Source of the DNA: Rhododendron vialii
Taxonomy: Eukaryota; Streptophyta; Magnoliopsida; Ericales; Ericaceae
DNA: 64,000 nucleotides
Assembly (NCBI RefSeq): GCF_030253575.1
Contig: NC_080564.1
Span: 7,546,501-7,610,500 of the forward strand
Reading direction: 5' to 3'
A model generated the notes under the pieces. The model saw nothing but the letters and a program-made list of their open reading frames with translations, did not search any database and was not told the origin of the DNA. The position numbers and the translations under genes are program-made. Below are positions 49,167 to 59,335 of the stretch, piece after piece. How positions within the stretch are numbered: the first letter of the stretch is position 1; each line of letters starts with the position of its first letter.

Positions 49167-50219
49167 TGTTACCCAAATTATGCAACCTAGAGGGGGGGGT
49201 GAATAGGATTGCTAGTAATAATTACCAATAAAAATTTATCTCTAACAATATATGCAAACAATAAGTATGCAATCAAAATAGAGAGATAGAGAGATAGAAC
49301 CCGTTTATAGTGGTTCGGTCCGGATTTGTCCACGGTCCGGCCCTACTCCACTTCTCCTCAAGCAATTACTTGAAGGTTAGACTAATCTTTAAAAGATTAC
49401 AACTTGTAAGTCTTGCGGGTGCTTACAAGAACCGAATGCCTCTAGCTTTCCCGAGGAGCTAGCACAACCGCAAGAATTTTCTCCGAAAACTTCTCAAAAA
49501 CAATAACACCCAAATTCCAACCCGAATTTGGTCTTCTAAGCTTTCAAGTGTTTGACTCAAACACTCACTTAGGAAATACAAGTATGTGAAGAAGGTATGA
49601 AAATTATCGCTCACGACTTGTACAAATTTTCTCTCAAGAATAATATGAAAGTGGAAGAACAATGAGAATTTTTGGCTTTGATCTTTTGAGAATTTGCTCT
49701 TGCAATAATATGGAATGTTGTAGCTTGTGTGTGTACTCATTAATGAGTTCTTGATGCCTTATATAGCCATCCATATGCTTCCTAGCCGTTGGAAACTAGC
49801 CGTTGGAACTAGCCGTTGGAAACTAGCCGTTGGAACTAGCCGTTGGAAACTAGCCGTTGGAAACTAGCCGTTTGAAACTAGCCGTTTGATAGAGTGGTCA
49901 TCCGGGTGGTCGTCCGGTTGTCACAGCTTTCTGTTCAGACAGCCGGCTTGTCAGCCGGTTCGTCAACCTGTGGCTCACAATTTCATCTAAATAAACCCGT
50001 TAAAGCATGTATTGAGCTCAATAAAGTCTTTGTAAATATAAATCATGAATCCAAGAGACTTTATGCTATATTTCAAGGTCACGAAAATATTTAGTTCGGG
50101 AATCGACTTTTCGATAATTTTGTATTTGCCGAATAAAAATATCATTGAATTAATCATCAAAATAATTAATAGAGATGCATATAAATTTTCACAAATTATA
50201 ATGCATACATTTTTCAACA
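49167..50219 (-). repeat. 3' LTR of the copia element
   Basis: 1053 bp, running from TGTTACCC to TTTTCAACA on the plus strand. It contains eight CTAGCCGTT tandem units (about 49782-49890) against nine in the other LTR. Confidence 0.95.
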
Positions 50220-50234
50220 ATCTCCCCCTTTTTG
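50220..50234 (-). other. Polypurine tract, with further copies upstream
   Basis: The minus-strand sequence AAAAAGGGGGAGAT abuts the 3' LTR and would prime plus-strand DNA synthesis. Similar GGGGGAG motifs occur at about 50282, 50415 and 51086. Multiple polypurine tracts are a reported Sirevirus feature. Confidence 0.8.
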
Positions 50235-50504
50235 ATGATGACACAAAATGATAGTTTTTATTCAAGTAGGAGTTATGCCAATCTCCCCCTTAATACATGC
50301 ACCAAAGCAGTTATCTATGATCAACGAGTAATAGCAATAATCATCAGATCATAGCAAGCAATTTTTTAAATTTGCCCAAAATGGCAAGATAGATCAATTA
50401 AAACTTGGCTTTTTCTCCCCCTGTGACATCATAAAAAAAAACTAAAAAGAGAAAAACAATAGGGCCATGGTTCCAGCACCATGCCGCTCTTGCCCTGTAG
50501 CACT

Positions 50505-50777
50505 CTATCTTCGTTCATTGAGAGCTTGGCGTCCTTGATTTTCGTATTCTCGAATAATGGCTGCTACAACGGCAGCTATAATGCCAATCCAATACCACAG
50601 AGTATCCACATTTACATTCCATCCGAACCATGGTGGTATTCTCATGGTAAGTAACGCACACAGCAGAATGAAGATAAAGAGTTGCATCCAAATGGTTTGG
50701 ATAAACAACCTGAACTCTGCTCGTTCGGCATCTCTTTCGTAAAACTCAAACGGTAACCCTTGCGGTATGTTTGCCAT
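50505..50777 (-). CDS. Small two-TM membrane ORF in env position of the copia element
   Basis: This is a 90-residue ORF in the same direction as gag-pol, between pol and the 3' LTR. It starts with ATG in a good context (AGCAATGGCA). Residues about 25-45 and 60-80 are hydrophobic helices (LFIQTIWMQLFIFILLCALL; WYWIGIIAAVVAAII), and the ends are charged (YERDAERAEFR; REYENQGRQALNERR). I recognise no family. Some Sireviruses carry env-like ORFs here, but those are longer; this could be a small remnant, a captured host fragment or a novel element protein. Upstream is a 22-bp tandem repeat. Expression is unknown. Confidence 0.5.
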   Translation of the reverse strand: MANIPQGLPFEFYERDAERAEFRLFIQTIWMQLFIFILLCALLTMRIPPWFGWNVNVDTLWYWIGIIAAVVAAIIREYENQGRQALNERR

Positions 50778-50867
50778 TGCTTGATGAGAGATTTAGGCCG
50801 AGAGAGAAGGAGAGATAGATAGATGAGGAGATAGAGATTGTGTTGTTGAATTTATAGAGTATGAGAT

Positions 50868-50945
50868 TGCCGAATTGTTTGAAATGGTGCGCCGAATTGT
50901 TTGAAATGGTGCGCCGAATTGTTTGAAATGGTGCGCCGAATTGAT
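50868..50945. repeat. 22-bp tandem repeat inside the copia element
   Basis: GCCGAATTGTTTGAAATGGT plus GC repeats three times exactly, followed by a diverged fourth unit. It lies just upstream (in minus orientation) of the small membrane ORF. A second imperfect repeat (GGGGATGCGGCNCCGAATAG) follows at about 50970-51030. Confidence 0.9.
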
Positions 50946-51331
50946 TGAATTGCTGCGCCGAAAGAGAGATAATAGGGGATGCGGCACCGAATAGAGATAG
51001 GATAGGGGATGCGGCGCCGAATAGGACAAGAATAGGGGAAGAAAATTGTGTTCGGGTGTTTATTGTTGTGTCCCCTTAATACATGCTCCCCCTAAAAGAG
51101 AGCTTTTTAAAGAATGCGAGGGGTATTACCGAGAATGATTATCCCTGCAAGCTTAGAGACAAGAAATTCATATCGGCGAAGTATATAAGAGACAATTTAA
51201 GCACTAAGCCATGAAGTTCATACAAACTAAGTGTAACAGACTTAATAAATCAGAGTTAGCAACGCAAAAGCTTGAATAAGTCTCAACCTCACGGTTGTCC
51301 GGTTGGACATCCGCTTGGACATCCGACTGAC

Positions 51332-51968
51332 TGTCACGACCCTGACCCGCCCCTTGAGGTCTTAATCATGACAAATGCCAGTGATTTCTAGCAGAGGGCT
51401 CCCAAAAGACAGATTTCCAAAACCCACGAAATTATCAGCATATAACAGATTTGTTCAAGACTCAAAATAAATGATCAAACTTGATTCTTGTACATCTAAC
51501 CAACACTTAAACATGTAAAGAAGGTAGGAGATCCCTACCTCGAGGGTTAGAAGCAAGCCCGAACATGGAGGAAACCTCAAAGTGCTTCGATCATGATTCT
51601 TCTTCGATCAATAGGAAGATCTCGTCGCGTAGAACAACTTTAGTACTTGGGATTTTTCCGAAATCTCATTCTAAGGCGATGAAATCGAAGAGAGAAGTTT
51701 GGAGGAGAGGTGAGAAAGAGAGAGAGTCGGTCGAGGGAGTAGAGAGAGAGAAACGTGTGTGTGTCTGCCCGGAAAAGAAAAGAAATATATGTGGGGGAGA
51801 ATTATCCCCTACACACACCTTCACTTATACACCCATGCATATTACACTTGCATCCCGAACTTCTAAATTCTAGCACATTCGACATCCGAACTCATTCTCC
51901 ATTTTATATCACAACTCATGCCTTAATAAAACATAAAGAATTATGGAAATAAAATACGGGTCTCTACA
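51332..51968. mobile_element. Nested solo LTR (637 bp)
   Basis: It starts TGTCACGACCCTGACC and ends GGGTCTCTACA, with a perfect 5-bp duplication CTGAC on both sides (51327-51331 and 51969-51973). The interior has GAGAGAG stretches and no retroelement ORF. It sits within the 3' untranslated part of the copia element, so it inserted after or alongside that element's evolution. The parent family is not identified. Confidence 0.85.
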
Positions 51969-52198
51969 CTGACAAATGCAGGTTAAGTCCAGAAAACGTT
52001 TAAGAGGAGTAGCATTAAAGACCATAAAACTGTTTTTCTGCATACCAAACACAGGAAAATGAATCATATGATAAAATGTTTGGAGGGTGATTTCTTTATC
52101 AAGATCATTTGTACTCTCCATCAAGTATGATATTTACGAATTCAATCAACTCAACATTGAATCCAAAAAAAACTTTTGACATCAAGAACACAACTTTT

Positions 52199-53380
52199 TC
52201 ATAAATGATTAGACATGCCGAGTTCTCGTCGAATGAAACAAAATTGTTCTTCACCAAGGGGTTTTGTGAAAATGTCCGCCAATTGCTTGTCGGTACTAAT
52301 AAAGTTAAGTTCAATATCCCCTTTTTGAACATGATCTCTTATAAAATGATGTCTAATCTCAATATGTTTTGTTCGAGAATGTTGAATTGGATTCTTGGTT
52401 AAGCTAATTGCACTAGTATTATCACATTTAATAGGAATATGATCATATTGCAAATTGAAATCCTCCATTTGTTGTTTGATCCACAATATTTGGGCACAAC
52501 AACTTCCGGCCGCTACATATTCCGCCTCGGCGGTAGATAGAGCTACGGAATTTTGTTTCTTGCTATGCCAAGACACTAGAGAGTGCCCTAGAAATTGGCA
52601 AGTCCCACTTGTACTTTTACGATCAACTTTGAAACCTCCAAAATCCGCATCCGAATAACCAATTAAATCAAATGCAACTCCACGTGGATAAAACAATCCT
52701 AAGTCATGAGAACCGCCAACATATTTAAAGATACGTTTAATAGCTTTTAAATGCGATTCTTTAGGACATGATTGAAATCTAGCACACATGCAAACACTAA
52801 ACATTATATCCGGTCTACTTGCAGTGAGATAAAGTAATGAGCCGATCATACCTCGATACATCTTTTCATTGACGGCCTTACCATTCTCATCTTTGTCTAG
52901 CTTAGTTGATGTGCTCATTGGTGTGCTCGTTGGCTTTGATCCTTCCATGCCAAACTTCTTAATAAGTTCTTTCGCATACTTGGCTTGGTTGATTAGGATC
53001 CCCTCATTAGTTTGCTTGATTTGAAGTCCGAGGAAGAAGTTAAGCTCCCCCATCATACTCATTTCAAATTCACCTTGCATACACTTAGCAAACTCTTTGC
53101 ACATATTATCATTAGTGGCACCAAAGACAATATCATCAACATATATTTGAATAATGAGCATATCTTTACCTTTGGCTTTAATGAAAAGAGTAGTATCAAT
53201 TTTTCCACGAGTAAAGCCATTGTCAAGCAAGAATGAACTAAGTCTATCATACCATGCACGTGGTGCTTGCTTCAAACCATATAAAGCTTTTGAGAGTTTA
53301 AAAACATGATCGGGGTATACATGATCTTCAAAGCCGGGAGGTTGTTTGACATAAACTTCCTCATTTATGAACCCATTCAA
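52199..53380 (-). pseudogene. copia pol part 3: reverse transcriptase C-terminal part and RNase H
   Basis: A 393-codon frame begins just after the reverse-transcriptase motif DVKSAF, which ends the preceding frame. It contains YVDD near residue 83, the SRPDIMFSVCMCARFQ region, RNase H motifs (DADFGG, SAEAEYVAA) and a terminal ADIFTKPL. A one-base loss at about 53380 separates it from the upstream frame, so a continuous pol is not made as read. Confidence 0.92.
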
Positions 53381-54831
53381 AATGCACTTTTCACATCCAT
53401 TTGATAAAGCTTGAAATTTTTGAAAGATGCAAAGGCAAGTAATATGCGAATAGCCTCTAATCTAGCTACCGGTGCAAAAGTTTCTTCAAAATCAATACCT
53501 TCTTCTTGATTATAACCTTGAGCAACAAGTCTAGCTTTATTCCTAACAATATTTCCGGATTCATCTAGCTTGTTACGAAAAACCCATTTAGTACCTATAA
53601 TAGTGTGATCAAGAGGCTTAGGTACTAATGCCCAAACTTTATTCCTTTCAAATTGATTTAACTCATCTTGCATGGCCAAAATCCAATTTTCATCATCTTG
53701 AGCTTCCGGAAAGTTTTTAGGCTCAATTTGAGAAACAAAAGCTTGATTTTCACAAAAATTTCTATGAGACGAGCGAGTGGTTACCCCTTTCGAAACTTCT
53801 CCAAGAATCAAGTCCTTTGGATGGTTTTGCACGAATCTCCAATCCTTGGAAAGATCTTGGTTGTCTCCCATGGCATCTTGAGGTTGATTAATAACTTCAT
53901 CTTCTTTGATTTGAAAGCTTTCTACTTGAGTATCACCATCAACTTTTTCTTGAATTGTCAAGTCATGAATCTCATGTGTAATTTCTAAGTCATCATTATC
54001 AACAACATCCTTAGTAGCACAAGGATTAGATTCATCAAAGGAAACGTGAATAGATTCTTCAACAAGATTAGTGCGCTTATTATAAATTCTATATGCTTTG
54101 CTAGTAAGAGAGTAACCAATAAAGATGCCTTCATCCGATTTTGAATCAAATTTACCCAAGTTATCTTTTCCATTGTTTAATACATAACATTTACAACCGA
54201 AGGCATGAAAGTAATTAATGTTGGGTATTCTACCATTCCAAAGCTCATAAGGAGTTTTCTTGAGGATAGGCCTAATTAAAACTCGATTCAAAATATAGCA
54301 TGAGGTATTAACGGCTTCCGCCCAAAAATATTTTGGCAAAGAGTTTTCACAAAGCATAGTGCGGGCCATTTCTTCCAGAGTACGATTTTTTCTCTCTACT
54401 ACTCCATTTTGTTGAGGAGTACGAGGTACGGAAAAGTTATGACCAATACCATGTTCATCACAAAACTTTTCATATAAAGAATTGTCAAGTTCTTTTCCAT
54501 GATCCGTACGAATGTTAGAAATAACAAATCCTTTTTCATTTTGAACTCTTCTACAAAGTTTAGTGAAATTAGGATAAGCCTCATTCTTATGAGCTAGGAA
54601 CATCACCCATGTATATCTAGAGAAATCATCAACAACAACAAGACAATAATAGTTTCCACAAAGACTTGGAGAGCGAGTTGGTCCAAACAAATCCATATGA
54701 AGTAATTGCAAAGGTCTAGTAGTTGAAACAACATTTTTGGACTTAAAAGAAACCTTGGTTTGTTTTCCTTGTTGGCAAGGACCACAAAGTCTATCTTTTT
54801 CAAATTTGATTTTAGGAAGACCTTTTACCAA
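53377..54831 (-). pseudogene. copia pol part 2: integrase core and reverse transcriptase N-terminal part
   Basis: A 484-codon open frame. It starts within the zinc-binding region (CGPCQQGKQ), continues with the integrase D-D-E core ([27 protein letters not shown]), then a linker and the beginning of RVT_2 ([24 protein letters not shown]). It ends with a premature stop at the DVKSAF motif. The missing zinc-binding histidines are in the previous frame. Confidence 0.92.
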
Positions 54832-55310
54832 ATTTTTTTAGAGAGTTTTGAAATAGCATCCATACTTGCATGTCCTAGGCGCCTATGCCAAAGCCAACTA
54901 TTTTCACTCAAAGCGGAAAAACATTTTATATCACAATTACTTAAATCATTGAGATTAAAAACATATACATTTTTAAGTCTTTGTCCAACGAAGAGTGTCT
55001 TGTTGCTTTTGACATTTTCAATGATACATTTGGATTTTTCAAAGATAACACGATTTCCTCTATCACATAATTGACTTATGCTAAGAAGATTGTGTTTTAA
55101 ACCACTAACAAGTAAAACATCTTCAATAATAGGAGAATTACCTATATCACCGATTCCTATGATTTTGCCTTTGTTGTTGTCTCCAAATGTGACATGTCCA
55201 CCATCTTTAGGCGAAAGAGAATTGAAAGCCCTCTTGTCACCGGTCATGTGTCTTGAACATCCACTATCAAGGTACCAACTTCCTTCCTTGAGAGAACTTT
55301 TGAAGCATAC
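54825..55310 (-). pseudogene. copia pol part 1: protease and pre-integrase
   Basis: This frame contains the aspartic-protease signature LDSGCSRHMTGD around 55265 and the pre-integrase stretch VLLVSGLKHNLLSISQLCD. It ends with the integrase zinc histidines (WLWHRRLGHASMD). It stops at 54825 where a run of seven A (minus strand) is probably one base short. Gag ends in another frame about 15 bp upstream. Confidence 0.88.
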
Positions 55311-55323
55311 CTACAATAGCACA

Positions 55324-56970
55324 TCATTTCTTGACTTTTGGTACCCAAATCATCTTGGGTCCTTGAAGGTTAGCATTGATACTGTTCTTAGGAACCCAGA
55401 CCTTTTTTGCATTAGAAGATGAGTATCCTTTCATAGGACAAGTAGGAGAAATATGACCAATTTTACCACAATAATGACATGTCAATTTAGAATGGCTAGA
55501 AGGAGGAACATCTTTTCCAAAAAGATTTTTGTGTTGAGTGGGATTATAACCAATTCCGGCCTTGTGAAAAGAAACCATTTGTTTTCCAAGAAGAATGTCT
55601 AAACTTTCTTTTCCATTAGTGAGTTTTGAAAGAGAATTAGTTAAATCATCAATTTGTTTTTCTAAAGATTCGTTTTTGGAAGTATCCTTCAAATACTCTT
55701 TTTCTTTTGCCAAAGAGGTTCTTAAACTTTCATTTTCTTCCTCCAAAATATCTTTCTCTTCAATTAAATCATCCATTTCTAGTGAGAGATCTTTAGCAAC
55801 CTTTTTAAGAAATTTGTTTTTAGAAACAACTTTTTCAAATTCTACTTTCAACTCTTTATAGGCAATAAACAATTCATCAAAGGAATAGGATGAGTCGAGA
55901 TCTACCTCGTTTTCTTCGATGGCCATGAAACACAAGTTAGCGACCTCTTGTTGCTCATCGTCCTCATCGGAGCTACTATCGTCACTATTGTCCCATGTGG
56001 CCATCATAGCTCTCCTTTTGTCCTTCTTTGAATATTTTTTGGCATATGGACATTCACTTTTGATGTGGCCGGGCTTCTTGCACTCGTAGCAAATGATTGG
56101 ATCTTTTTTGCTACTTTCTTCTTTGCCTCCATCTTTTCTTGAAAATCCTCTGCCTTTGTGAGATGCTCTATTTTTGAGGAGTTTCTTGAACGTTTTTGTG
56201 ATGAGCGCCATTTCATCATCCTCACTTTCGTTGCTTGAATCCTCCTTGCTTTTTGATTTGCTTGTTGTACTTTTGAAGGCAAGATCCTTAACTTTCTTCT
56301 CTTTTTCACCCTTGAGGTTGTGATGCATTTCCTCCGTCATGAGAGATCCCATGAGCTTGTCCATCGTGTATGTTGAGAAATCTTTGGATTGTAGGATGAT
56401 GGAGGTGGTAGTGTCCCAATTGGTTGGCATGGAACGGAGCACCTTCCTTGTCATTTCGGATTGACTGTAAATCTTTCCAAGAGCTTTTAAACCGTTAGTA
56501 ATACTAGCAAATCTAGCAAACATTTGAGATATAGATTCATCCGGTTTCATTTTGAAGAGCTCATAGCTATGCACAAGAATATCAATTTTGGACTCCTTAA
56601 CTTGACTATCTCCTTCATGTGACATTTCTAACTTATCCCATATTTCTTTAGCCGATTCACATGCGGAAACACAATCATATTCATTGGGAGTAATAGCACA
56701 AAAAAGAAGGTTCATAGCTCTATAGTTCTTTTCTATTGAAGCCTTTTCCAAATGACTCCACTCATAATCTGGTTTAGGCATAGTCTCTTCTTCAACTTTC
56801 TTAGTAGGAATAATGGGACCATTTTTGATAATTTTCCATAGATCATAATCCGTGGATTGAATAAAGATCATCATTCTATTTTTCCAATGAGAGTAATTTT
56901 CTCCGGTGAACAAGGGAGGTCTATTGGACGATTGACCTTCGATACAAGAAACATTACTAGTGGTTGCCAT
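55324..56970 (-). CDS. copia gag polyprotein
   Basis: A 548-residue intact ORF starts MATTSNVSCIEGQ. It has the UBN2-type capsid region (LFTGENYSHWKNRMMIFIQS, residues about 20-250), a first CCHC knuckle (CYECKKPGHIKSEC, about 293-306) and an acidic then coiled-coil segment (about 330-470). A second CCHC knuckle follows (CHYCGKIGHISPTC, about 496-509). It forms the virus-like particle that packages element RNA. It is the only large ORF of the element that looks unbroken. Confidence 0.93.
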   Translation of the reverse strand: MATTSNVSCIEGQSSNRPPLFTGENYSHWKNRMMIFIQSTDYDLWKIIKNGPIIPTKKVEEETMPKPDYEWSHLEKASIEKNYRAMNLLFCAITPNEYDCVSACESAKEIWDKLEMSHEGDSQVKESKIDILVHSYELFKMKPDESISQMFARFASITNGLKALGKIYSQSEMTRKVLRSMPTNWDTTTSIILQSKDFSTYTMDKLMGSLMTEEMHHNLKGEKEKKVKDLAFKSTTSKSKSKEDSSNESEDDEMALITKTFKKLLKNRASHKGRGFSRKDGGKEESSKKDPIICYECKKPGHIKSECPYAKKYSKKDKRRAMMATWDNSDDSSSDEDDEQQEVANLCFMAIEENEVDLDSSYSFDELFIAYKELKVEFEKVVSKNKFLKKVAKDLSLEMDDLIEEKDILEEENESLRTSLAKEKEYLKDTSKNESLEKQIDDLTNSLSKLTNGKESLDILLGKQMVSFHKAGIGYNPTQHKNLFGKDVPPSSHSKLTCHYCGKIGHISPTCPMKGYSSSNAKKVWVPKNSINANLQGPKMIWVPKVKK

Positions 56971-57014
56971 GGATCTTAACTCTTAGATGGTTAAATCTAC
57001 AAACAAGAGCCGAT

Positions 57015-57028
57015 GCTCTGATACCAAT
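57015..57028 (-). other. Primer-binding site of the copia element
   Basis: The minus strand beside the 5' LTR reads ATTGGTATCAGAGC, complementary to the 3' end of initiator tRNA-Met. This is the standard primer site of plant copia elements. Confidence 0.9.
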
Positions 57029-58097
57029 TGTTACCCAAATTATGCAACCTAGAGGGGGGGGGTGAATAGGATTGCTAGTAATAATTACCAATAAAAATTT
57101 ATCTCTAACAATATATGCAAACAATAAGTATGCAATCAAAATAGAGAGATAGAGAGATAGAACCCGTTTATAGTGGTTCGGTCCGGATTTGTCCACGGTC
57201 CGGCCCTACTCCACTTCTCCTCAAGCAATTACTTGAAGGTTAGACTAATCTTTAAAAGATTACAACTTGTAAGTCTTGCGGGTGCTTACAAGAACCGAAT
57301 GCCTCTAGCTTTCCCGAGGAGCTAGCACAACCGCAAGAATTTTCTCCGAAAACTTCTCAAAAACAATAACACCCAAATTCCAACCCGAATTTGGTCTTCT
57401 AAGCTTTCAAGTGTTTGACTCAAACACTCACTTAGGAAATACAAGTATGTGAAGAAGGTATGAAAATTATCGCTCACGACTTGTACAAATTTTCTCTCAA
57501 GAATAATATGAAAGTGGAAGAACAATGAGAATTTTTGGCTTTGATCTTTTGAGAATTTGCTCTTGCAATAATATGGAATGTTGTAGCTTGTGTGTGTACT
57601 CATTAATGAGTTCTTGATGCCTTATATAGCCATCCATATGCTTCCTAGCCGTTGGAAACTAGCCGTTGGAACTAGCCGTTGGAAACTAGCCGTTGGAAAC
57701 TAGCCGTTTGAAACTAGCCGTTGGAAACTAGCCGTTTGAAACTAGCCGTTGGAAACTAGCCGTTTGATAGAGTGGTCATCCGGGTGGTCGTCCGGTTGTC
57801 ACAGCTTTCTGTTCAGACAGCCGGCTTGTCAGCCGGTTCGTCAACCTGTGGCTCACAATTTCATCTAAATAAACCCGTTAAAGCATGTATTGAGCTCAAT
57901 AAAGTCTTTGTAAATATAAATCATGAATCCAAGAGACTTTATGCTATATTTCAAGGTCACGAAAATATTTAGTTCGGGAATCGACTTTTCGATAATTTTG
58001 TATTTGCCGAATAAAAATATCATTGAATTAATCATCAAAATAATTAATAGAGATGCATATAAATTTTCACAAATTATAATGCATACATTTTTCAACA
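57029..58097 (-). repeat. 5' LTR of the copia element
   Basis: 1069 bp. The 16-bp excess over the other LTR is explained by one extra CTAGCCGTT unit (nine against eight), one spacer base and one extra G in the poly-G run. The rest reads the same by eye. Confidence 0.95.
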
Positions 58098-58293
58098 CCT
58101 TTCCCAAGGAAATTTAAGCCCGCCCGGTTTTTGGCCCGCTAGCCCATCAATTGGGCTAGCCCATGGGCTTCAATTTATGGTAGGTAGCCCAGCCCGCCCG
58201 GCCCAAAAAAAGAAAAAGCCCGATCAGCCCGGCCCGTGGACGGGCTTGGATAGTGACTTGGCGGGCTAGGCCGGCCCAGCCCGATGACGACCC

Positions 58294-58547
58294 TTACCTG
58301 AAACTTAAGGAGTTTACTCTCTCTTAAGCTCCGTTCAGTTGTCAAGAAACAAAAATGTTGTGTGAGGAAGCTATTCTCGAGAAAGTGAATTAAAGAAAAT
58401 TTATTTTCTTGTATGTGTTCATTTGACAGAAGAATCTTAGAAGAGAATTATAATTTTGTTGTTCAATTACCAGGAAAAGAAAAAGCTATGGGAAAGTTCT
58501 CTATTTTGGTTGAAAATAATCAATTTTGAACAAACCAAAAAAAAAAA

Positions 58548-58578
<31 letters not shown>

Positions 58579-59335
58579 CCATATACATCTCTAAACCTTA
58601 ATGCTAGTACATTTTTTCCCCCTTGTTTTGAAAAGAATGCTGCATAAGGATTTATATTAGGAATTGCACAAAAGCGTTTACAGTTGGTTTTCTTTGATTA
58701 ACATGACAATTGTTTTTTGATTAGTGTTAGTTGCTTTGAAGAGGACGTAACTATTGGTGTTAGTTGCTTTGAAGAGGACGTAACTATATATCTATACATA
58801 CATACATACATATACATAGATGCATAATTGCATCAGTACATGCATCTGTTAAACTGCATTTGTTTTTTGAAATGACAAAAATATTATTAAGAAACTTGAT
58901 ATAAGGATATATCAAGTGGTGTTAAATTGCATTTGTTTTTTTGAAACGACAAAAATATTATTAAGAAACTTAATAAGGGTATAACAAGTGGTGGAGAGGG
59001 GAGGGGAATTCAACCGAGTGGATACATCAACTGCATTTGTTAATTACTTTGCATTTAGATGCGGAATATAATCCTTGAGGAAAAACAAAACCTTTGAGTC
59101 ACGTAACTTTTTTGGTAACTGAACGCCCAAAAAATTATACCGTTGGAAAATTGATTTTTTTCATTATTTCCAGTCATGGCCCTACTTTTTGCTGGATGTG
59201 CTCTGCAAGAAAAAGAATCGTAGTAGGAAAGTAAAATATGTGAGTTCAGTGACTTTCTTGAAAACTGAAAACCCTATAAGTTATAGAAAAATTGATTTTG
59301 CCATTTTTTTTTCCGATCATTTGTATAGCCCCTAA
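58294..59335. other. Intergenic region with small tandem duplications
   Basis: An (AT)n(AC)n microsatellite lies at 58548-58577. A tandem duplication of about 33 bp (GTTAGTTGCTTTGAAGAGGA) lies at 58724-58790, and one of 73 bp (GCATTTGTTTTTTGAAAT, ATTATTAAGAAACTT) at about 58856-58995. No gene is seen. Confidence 0.6.

Larger units (their letters stand above)
49167..58097 (-). mobile_element. Sirevirus-like Ty1/copia LTR retrotransposon
   Basis: The element is 8931 bp with LTRs 49167-50219 and 57029-58097, both TGTTACCC...CAACA. It is flanked by a perfect 5-bp duplication CCTTT (49162-49166 and 58098-58102). Orientation is minus: the primer site next to the right LTR reads TTGGTATCAGAGC (initiator tRNA-Met), and the purine tract AAAAAGGGGGAGAT adjoins the left LTR. 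Order on the minus strand is gag, protease, integrase, reverse transcriptase, RNase H, a small membrane ORF, then 3' LTR. This is copia order with the extra 3' region and repeated purine tracts known from Sireviruses. LTRs appear identical except for tandem-unit and poly-G length differences, so insertion was recent. A 637-bp solo LTR is nested inside. Confidence 0.95.
48921..58293. mobile_element. GC-rich TIR element split by the copia insertion
   Basis: The left part (48921-49166) begins GGGTCATCAT and is full of GCCCGGCCCG phrases. The right part (58098-58293) has the same composition and ends ATGACGACCC, the inverse of the left end. Removing the copia element and one CCTTT copy leaves a unit of about 437 bp. 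The target-site duplication was not resolved. Confidence 0.65.

Noticed and set aside
48898..49206. 102-codon plus-strand ORF rich in Ala, Pro and Arg
   Set aside because: It is read from the GC-rich TIR element and runs into the copia LTR.
49459..49740. 93-codon ORF present identically in both LTRs (also 57322-57603)
   Set aside because: Its duplication only reflects LTR identity; no domain and no reason to expect translation.
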